Shown: positions 57,560-64,000 of the stretch, piece by piece
How the letters are laid out: each line of letters starts with the position of its first letter
Numbering within the stretch: position 1 is the stretch's first letter
NCBI RefSeq assembly: GCF_022605725.1
Contig: NC_065550.1
Location: 3,162,001 to 3,226,000, forward strand
Direction: 5' to 3'
Origin: Anthonomus grandis grandis
Taxonomy: Eukaryota > Arthropoda > Insecta > Coleoptera > Curculionidae
DNA: 64,000 nucleotides
Notes under the pieces: generated by a model
The model's input: the letters and a program-made list of their open reading frames with translations, nothing else
What the model was told of the DNA's origin: nothing
The model's database searches: none
Translations under genes and position numbers: made by a program

Positions 57560-59040
57560 TAAGATATTATAAGCAAAATTTGCATCATGATTATAATGCC
57601 TCTATCGGTTTATTTAATTTTTACATAGATAACGACTTTAATATTTTATTATTGCAAGATCCTTATTGCTATAAAATTAATGATAGATACGTTTTACCTT
57701 CTTCAACTGCTAACTATAATATAAAAGGTAAAAAACACGAAATCTACAGCATCACTCACAATAATTTATTTATTTGTGATGCTGTAGATTTCGTGTTTTT
57801 TACCTTTTATAAAAGTGTATGACCAGCATCTTTGGGATAATGGATGTATTTTTCGTGTTAACTATAAGCTAACTGCATCTCAAGAAGTAAAATTTCTAAC
57901 ATGTATTGTCATTATCGACAGGGAAATCGATGTTCTAAGGCTGGGATAGTTTTATAGGTCCTACTCTTCTGTTGGAGCCACCTGATACGAGCTTTAATCT
58001 CTTACACGAATTCGATAACATTAGGTCAGTTATTAATTTACATGACAGGGTTATTTTGGAAGTTGATGGTAATTGGCATCATCCGTATTGGAAGAGAACC
58101 AAGAAGATGAAAGGGGTACAGATATTTTGGGATGTATATCAAAATTTAACTTGTTCACATTAAATGACCCTAATTTACTTACTACATTTTGTGGGGACAG
58201 GAGAGAAACTAACATTTATATTTCTGGATATAGACTGGACTCTAATTGATGATACGCTGAGTGATCATATGCCTATTTTATGGACATGACGTTCTTTTTG
58301 TTGCCATTAAAAACAGTATTAATATAGTTAAAGTCATGGACATGACTATGGTTGCTCTGAACCAGATCGAGGGGCATCTCATATGGCAACCTAATACGGA
58401 TAACATTAAAAAAAGAGTGGTTGCTATAACCGAGTTACTTAAGGATGTCGCCGAAAAATGCATTTCGAGAACGAGGATTTATGTTGGTAGGCCTATTTGG
58501 TGGAATGAACACCTAGAAGATCTTAAAATGAAAGCATATCATGCCAATATGCTTTATCAGGCAGAGAAAAATGATGCAGTCAGGGAGAATTTAAGGGCGG
58601 ATTACCTTTTAAAAGCAGAAAGATTAAGAGTTAATATTAGAAAATAACTTTATTGAAAATAAATTATGCACCAATCCTTGGAGCTTGCCTTATAAGCTAG
58701 CTTCTGGTAAATTTCATTATAAAATCATATTGGATACTGTTGGTACTACGGCTGGTCTCAGGACTATTGATTTTAAAACTACAGCGCGTAAAATTGTTTG
58801 CGAATACATTCCGGACGATTCTATCAATGTGGATACAGTTGAGCATAACTTAATTAGAGATCAGGCATCTTTTTATTTTCCTTTACAATCTTTAGATATT
58901 AATTTAAAAGTTAATGCTTCTGATATTGAGGAATATTTATTGCATATAAACATCAAGAAAGCTCACGGGCCTGATGGCGTCCTGGGTATTGTTCTTAGAA
59001 CGGTTTCAGTTATTATAGCGGGCTTTTTGTGTCGCCTTTT
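57560..59040 (+). pseudogene. R1/I-type LINE: endonuclease and RT start
   Basis: 57580-57822: LLLQDPYCYKIN, the endonuclease N-terminal region (an 'IQEP' site with Asp for Glu). It is disrupted by a 35-bp hairpin. 57972-58163: ILEVDGNWHHPYWKRTKKMK (the DANSHH-type catalytic block, here DGNWHH). Then LNDPNLLTTFCGDRRE, and after stops LSDHM. 58261-58647: the linker with RPIWWNEHLEDLKMKAYHAN. 58685 on: the RT beginning, with INIKKAHGPDGVLGIV. It ends at 59040, where the 3' tail of the next LINE starts. Many stops. Confidence 0.7.
57721..57810. repeat. Perfect 35-bp hairpin
   Basis: Arms 57721-57755 and 57776-57810 are exact reverse complements, with a 20-base loop. The left arm encodes LINE endonuclease residues; the right arm is an inverted duplicate of it. 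Confidence 0.9.
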
Positions 59041-59082
59041 CAATTCAAATTCAAATTCAAATTCAAATTCAAAACAAATTTA
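59041..59082 (-). repeat. LINE 3' microsatellite tail
   Basis: Five units of six bases (TTTGAA on the minus strand) followed by the 3' untranslated region. Simple-repeat tails, in place of poly(A), are typical of CR1- and I-type LINEs. Confidence 0.8.
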
Positions 59083-59459
59083 TTTATCATGAAGGTAAAT
59101 AAATAATCATATACAATATTGTAGCATAATAATATACATATGTTGTACAACCTATCAAATACATGATAAATAGGACCATGCCTCGATTATAGAGAACCGT
59201 TTACACAGGTTCATCATAAGATAGAACCTGTGTGGCATAGCCCTTCAAAAACCTTAAAAGTAAAAAGTAAAAAAAAAAAGATTTTCTTAATTAATCGAGA
59301 CATGCATGTGTTGTGTATCATATTTAAGTATTTAAGTAAGGCGAAGCAGGCGGGGGTTCTGGATATGCAGGAAAGGTAAATTAATTAATATGTATAACAA
59401 TAATAAGTAGACAGCAATAGAAGACCGAGCGGCTCAGCTCTTTTAATTTTTACTGTAGA

Positions 59460-60617
59460 TTAAGTATTGTTTTTTTGAGAATCAAGCAGTTTATTACGAA
59501 TATATTTTTTATATGCAGTAAACGGAAAACTTTTGCAATTAGCCGGAAGTCTATTCCAAAGTTGAGAGGCGACAAAAACAAAAGATTTTTGAAAATTTGC
59601 TGTTCTATGTTGTGGTATTCTAAATAAATTTATAAATCTAGTGTTATGCTCATGAAGAAAATTTGTAAAATTGTTAGCTAAATATAATGGCTCCCTAGTT
59701 TTTATAACTTTATACACGAAGGAATACATGTGATATTTTCTACGATTTTTCATATTTAGAATTAAGTTATTGTTTAAATAAGGAGAAATGTGACTTCTAA
59801 ATGGAATTTTGTAGGAAAAACGCATACAACAATTCTGAAGTTTTTGTATTGAGTAAGCGGAGTCTTCAGTCAATGAATCCGAATATACCACATCACAATA
59901 ATCAAATAAGGATAAAACAAGTGTGTTACATAAAAAATATTTAGTTTTAGGAGGTAAATGATTTTTTAAGCCGTAAAGTTTTCTTAAGCGCATGTATGCA
60001 ATTTTGAGCTTATTCTTTATATGTGTTTGAAATGAAATACCGCTATCAATGTATACTCCTAAGTTTTTGACCTCTCGTACTACTGGTAGCTGCTCATTAC
60101 GAATTTTTGCATTTAAAGTTGTTGCTGCATTAAGGGCGTTCTTTCCACCACCCAGAAAAATTATACATGATTTAGACGAATTTAATTTCAAATTATGGTC
60201 GCAGGAAAAGTTATCTATATTTTGTAAATCCTTATTAAATTGTTCTTCTATTATGAATAGAGTTTCACGTGAAAATGAAGTATACAGCTGGGAATCGTCA
60301 GCATATTGTTGTAACATTGAGTACTTTATGCAGGATTTCATATCTGCAACATACAATGAAAAAAGCAACGGCCCCAAAATAGAACCCTGGGGAACACCAG
60401 TAGATACAGGATAATAACTTGATTTTTCAGTTGTAGAAGCCTTGTTGATTACTACGCAATTCACTCTATTATTAAGATATGACTTAAAGAAATCAATCGC
60501 GTTATTCGAAAAACCAAAATAATAAAGCTTTGCTAATAACATTTCGTGGTTTAAAGTATCGAAAGCTCTACTAAAATCCAATAATCCAAGACATGTTATT
60601 TCCTTTTTTTTCCTCAT
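59460..60617 (-). pseudogene. LINE ORF2: catalytic RT and C-terminus
   Basis: 385-residue open frame. RT motifs: LGLLDFSRAFDTLNHEMLL, STGVPQGSILGPLLFSLYVA, catalytic QQYADDSQLYTSF, LKLNSSKSCIIFLGG and LGVYIDSGISFQTHI. C-terminal part: YCDVVYSDSLTEDSAYSIQK to the natural end QLWNRLPANCKSFP. No RNase H. It overlaps and must join to 61017-60571 by a one-base shift in a run of A (about 60603-60610). Confidence 0.88.
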
Positions 60618-61149
60618 TTATCCTACAGTTATTAAGAAGGTGTACTAGACTCGTGGTAGTGCTAAAGTGCTTTCTAAAACCCGATTGGCAGTCCGGGATG
60701 ATATTGTAAAAATCGATAAAGCTGCATATTTGTTGGTGCACAAACTTTTCTAAAATTTTAGAAACCAGAGGCAGTATACTAATGGGTCTGAGGTCTTTAA
60801 ACCCTTTTGGATCAGCCACCTTTGCTAGAGGTTTCAAAATAGCTTTTTTCCAAATTGTAGGATAAAAATTTTGTAATAAGCAGCTATTTAAAATATTTAA
60901 TAATGGTTTTGTAAGATATGGTAGGCACATTTCGAGATCTTTTAAGCCTATGAAATCTTCACCTATTGCGTTACAGTGTATTGTTTTAATGATTTTAATT
61001 AATGTTGGCTCATCCAATTGTGTAAAATTTAGGTAAGACCTTGTGTCAAAATACCTATTAGCTTTATAAAAATTAAGTTTTTCATTTGAAGTTGTATCAG
61101 CCGTAGTATTTAAACCTGAAAAATAGTTCCTAAGAGCAGTTGCATTTAA
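60571..61149 (-). pseudogene. LINE ORF2: RT N-terminal part
   Basis: 61017-60571 with IGLKDLEMCLPYLTKPLLNI, WKKAILKPLAKVADPKGFKD, LRPISILPLVSKILEKFVHQ and GFRKHFSTTTSLVHLLN (RT motifs 1-2). The frame is open back to about 61145 without Met. It is linked to the endonuclease frame by a shift at the small inverted repeat AAAAACTTGTC/GACAAGTTTTT (61149-61176). Confidence 0.85.
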
Positions 61150-62405
61150 AAACTTGTCTGGTAAGACAAGTTTTTAAGACCAGAATTCCTCTTACAGCCA
61201 AGGTTTAATTTTCTTGCAGCATTCCAAAATTCTTTTCCATGCTTTTGTGACATTGTGTTGAAATAGGTGATTTTTTCCCTCGCAACAGCATGCTTAGTGA
61301 AATTCCTTAATTGCCTATAGTACAGGAGGTGTGCTTCAGTTTTTTGTTTCAAATATCTACGATGAGCCTTATCTCTTTCTTTCATAAGAAATTTAATATT
61401 ATTTGTAATCCACGGCGTAAACGGTTTTTCTTTTACCTTTTTGGATAACAGCGGAGCATGTTTATTTATTAAAAATAATATATTCCTATTAAATATGTCA
61501 ATCTTTTTATCTATATCTTGTGTATAATATATATTATCCCACGGTAGCTGTTCTGCGTCTAAGTTAAACTGATCGCGATTTATATTATTATAATGTCTAT
61601 ACTGGATGTATTTAACAGTATCACGTCCCTTGGCAAAATCCAAAATAGTATATACCATATTATGGTCTGAAATGTCTGGCGAAATACTTACTGAACCTGA
61701 TTTTTTTATGATTGATGATTGGTTTGTTATAATAACATTAATGAGGCTGAAACTATTTGCCGCAAAATTTATTCGAGTAGGTTCTGTAATAACCTGTTTT
61801 AGGTTAAAAATTTCTAAGAGTCTTTCAAGTTTTTTTTTCGGTGAATGTTGTTTTAAAAAGTCAATGTTAATATCTCCAACAAAGATAACCTGATCGTAAA
61901 ATGGCAAGGATAAGCTACATATTTCCTCTAACCAATCAATAAAATGATCCGCATTAGATGAAGGCGGACGATATACAGTTGTAAACAGAATTGATCTTTT
62001 ATTTATATTAAGTTTAATGCTAGCATATTCAAAATCAGCTGAAATTACATTAAAATATATATTTTCATTTTTATATTTGTTTTTAATGTATATCCCTACG
62101 CCTCCACCCCTTCCTACTCGATCTCTCCTAATAAGTTTGTATCCAGGAATTTCGAAGCTACTGCTATCATGCTCAGGAGTTAACCACGTTTCTGACAGTC
62201 CCAAAATGTCAAAGTCGTAATCAAACACATAATTTGAAAATTCGTCAAATCCGGTATTCATCGATCGAATATTAGAATGCGCAACAGTAAAATTCATACC
62301 TATTCTCTTATAATCTTGATTAATCAAATTATCTTGCTGATTAACCGCTCGTATTGCTGTATTAACCGCCATCACCCCATAAAAAATATCCTGACCCACG
62401 CACAT
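61146..62405 (-). pseudogene. LINE ORF2: endonuclease
   Basis: 419-residue frame. APE-type endonuclease motifs: VAHSNIRSMNTGFDEF, ILGLSETWLTPEH (catalytic Glu), GYKLIRRDRVGRGGGVGIYI, TVYRPPSSNADHF, VIFVGDINIDFL, LINVIITN and SISPDISDHNMV (final SDH). The linker (KHAPLLSKKVKEKPFTPWI, GKEFWNAARKLN) leads to the RT. All the endonuclease catalytic motifs look intact. ATG 62405 is upstream of the domain; a later Met at MNFTVAHSN is also possible. Confidence 0.88.
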
Positions 62406-63234
62406 CCACCCACCCCCTTCGCTATGACACTAAAACTAACAAATATTTAATACAAACTATCAACCATACATTCTCAAAACATAAATTTAATTGAAACAAA
62501 ACGCATATCACAACACCAGCACTCACTGTGCTTTGACTAAACATTATTGCATAGGTGCACCTTGGCCTATTTAAATAATATTCACAAGATATAAGATTAC
62601 ATCCTTGAGATTTAAATACATCAAAAAGAAAATTAATAAATGAAGTGATCACATTGGATCTTGTGTCGTAACTTAGAACCAGAAGTTATTTTTTAATTAA
62701 ACTAATTTATAATTGTAATTTAAGATGAAAATAATTATAATTAATCAGTGTTATATAAATATACACACCAAACTTATACACATAACTATGATTAGAAAAA
62801 CTGGATATGAAAGACAAAAGTTCATAAGCTTTAATCATTATATTATTATAATTTTAATAGAGTGAGAGTAAAAAAGATATACAATATAGGCCTTGTCCTT
62901 CCCATCTGTATAGACCCAATTACTCAAATACCGAAGATTGAGAATCTTAATACTACAAACTAAATAACTAATAACCCAAAAAATAAATGATACACAGAGA
63001 GCGTAAGTTTTTTGAAAAGCATTTTGAAAGGTAAATAATATAATATGGAGTTTCCTGATATAAACAATATAAAAAATGCAAGATACATGAACTGAAAAAA
63101 AATTAAAACAAAAACCAAAAAAGAAAATCACAATAAACCGGAAAAAAAAAACACCATATTCAAGTCGTTAACCTTCTTTGATCAATTCAACACATTTACA
63201 CTTTGAACCCAACTTAAAAATAAAAATACTTACA
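62406..63234. other. Spacer between LINE ORF1 and ORF2
   Basis: About 830 bp, AT-rich and without recognisable domain. Frames at 62422-62652 and 62838-63131 are low complexity. It is unusually long for an inter-ORF spacer and may hold an insertion, though I saw no end repeats. Confidence 0.4.
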
Positions 63235-63990
63235 TTAGTAATTACTCGGGTCCTGATTGTTGTCGTTCTTCCTTGTAAGTTCACCCAGTTTGTCTTCAGA
63301 ATTTATTAGCACTTTAACACCTTTATGCACAACAAACACTTGCCCCCCTTTGGTCCAGCAGGAGTTTTTATATTGAACTTGAACTTTTTTTAACAAACTA
63401 TGCTGGGAAACCGTAAGCAGCTCGGATAACATGACTTTTGTCCCCTTCAACGACCGTTTACTGTAGAAAATTTTATCGCGCAACCATCTCTGGCAAAATG
63501 AGACCACAACTGGCCTAGGTTTTAAGGCCAGCTGTTGATCTTTACTGCCCAGCCGGTGACAAAAATTTATATCATATTTGCGTACCGGAATATTTATTTT
63601 TGTAGAAATGAGATCAATAATACCGTCGTACAGATCGTTATTTGAATTTTCTTCAATGCCGTGAACTAATACGGTGTTTCTATTGGTTGCCGTACTGTGT
63701 TTTGACACTTGAAGGTTTAATTGCGTAATGTTTTGACGGATATTATTTATGTTTTCTAATACAGTTTTTTCAAAGGTAGAAAATCTTACTGATAACTCAG
63801 CAATATCCTCCAAATGAGAGTTATCCTTTGAGGTGGATGTCGATGTGGTTCTTGCTTTTAGATTCTTCTTAAAGCTGTCAAATTCGGTTTTAAACTGGGA
63901 CGCCATTCGCTCTACTCGTTCATTCAACTTTTGGATTTCGGGATTTTGACTTACTTGGGCGTTTGACGAATTAACTGTATTTCTCCCCAT
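63235..63990 (-). CDS. LINE ORF1, RNA-binding chaperone (Transposase_22-like)
   Basis: 251 residues, open from ATG 63990 to 63235. Residues about 15-100 are a coiled coil with heptad spacing (IQKLNERVERMASQFKTEF, LENINNIRQNITQLNLQVSK). About 105-185 is an RRM-like domain (VLVHGIEENSNNDLYDGIID, FCHRLGSKD, RPVVVSFCQRWLRDKIFYSK). The C-terminal part reads LSELLTVSQHSLLKK and ends RKNDNNQDPSNY. This is the layout of L1-type ORF1 proteins, also carried by some insect LINEs: trimerisation, RNA binding and strand exchange. It appears intact. Confidence 0.82.
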   Translation of the reverse strand: MGRNTVNSSNAQVSQNPEIQKLNERVERMASQFKTEFDSFKKNLKARTTSTSTSKDNSHLEDIAELSVRFSTFEKTVLENINNIRQNITQLNLQVSKHSTATNRNTVLVHGIEENSNNDLYDGIIDLISTKINIPVRKYDINFCHRLGSKDQQLALKPRPVVVSFCQRWLRDKIFYSKRSLKGTKVMLSELLTVSQHSLLKKVQVQYKNSCWTKGGQVFVVHKGVKVLINSEDKLGELTRKNDNNQDPSNY

Positions 63991-64000
63991 GGCTGGAACT

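Larger units (their letters stand above)
59041..64000 (-). mobile_element. Nearly full-length LINE with ORF1 and ORF2
   Basis: Order on the minus strand: ORF1 (63990-63235), an AT-rich spacer, ORF2 (62405-59460), a 3' untranslated region and a six-base repeat tail. Only two frameshifts are evident in ORF2, and the copy is by far the best preserved LINE here. The 5' untranslated region would continue past the right window edge. It is inserted in an R1-like LINE of opposite orientation. Confidence 0.85.

Noticed and set aside
63235..64000. LINE ORF1 as a host RNA-binding gene
   Set aside because: Coiled coil plus RRM-like layout and its position upstream of an ORF2 on the same strand fit a LINE ORF1 better.

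Overview
This is an AT-rich piece of animal genome, most likely insect and possibly beetle. That is inferred from the transposon families and from the env-bearing LTR-element remnant; no marker gene fixes the species. Nearly every coding stretch belongs to a mobile element, and most are broken by stops, frameshifts or later insertions. The only clear sign of an ordinary host gene is one 3' terminal exon at 45.6-45.9 kb on the minus strand, which I do not recognise. I saw no rRNA or CRISPR array, and I did not search systematically for tRNA genes.

Layout. 0-2.8 kb: LINE on the minus strand. 3.3-5.9 kb: mariner-like transposase with an internal tandem duplication, fused to an LTR-element env remnant. 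5.9-9.4 kb: non-coding, with a possible solo LTR. 9.4-13.06 kb: MULE DNA transposon with terminal inverted repeats, C2H2 fingers, MULE domain and SWIM finger. 13-17.5 kb: mostly empty, with relics of a mariner and an LTR element. 17.5-22.8 kb: young mdg1/412-like LTR retrotransposon with LTRs that read as identical and a GTAG target duplication, inserted into an older gypsy relic. It lacks the rest of gag and the protease, and carries an inverted U5 fragment at the junction. 23.1-24.0 kb: RNase H LINE. 24.2-32.4 kb: two LINE pieces on either side of a Penelope-like element (GIY-YIG endonuclease, inverted terminal repeats, hammerhead-like boxes), which itself holds a nearly intact PIF/Harbinger transposon. 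32.4-33.1 kb: end of another LTR element.

35.3-44.76 kb: an old Ty3/gypsy element with both LTRs. It contains a Harbinger in gag (CAG target duplication), an RNase H LINE inside the RNase H domain (10-bp target duplication) and an IS630/Tc1-type transposase fragment. 47-48.3 kb: a near-perfect 79-bp-arm hairpin, a small TIR MITE and a transposase N-terminus. 48.6-50.65 kb: mariner-type transposon with inverted repeats of about 290 bp. 50.67-52.85 kb: BEL/Pao pol with an LTR-like insert. 54.85-57.27 kb: LINE split by a Tc1 transposon (TA target duplication). 57.5-59.04 kb: R1-like LINE on the plus strand. 59.04-64 kb: an almost full-length LINE on the minus strand with ORF1 and ORF2 and only two visible frameshifts.

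The genes do not form a host pathway. The window is a stratigraphy of nested insertions, and relative ages can be read from which element interrupts which. The most complete units are the Harbinger transposase (27543-28565), the small membrane-anchored ORF of the mdg1-like element (17931-18209) and LINE ORF1 (63235-63990).
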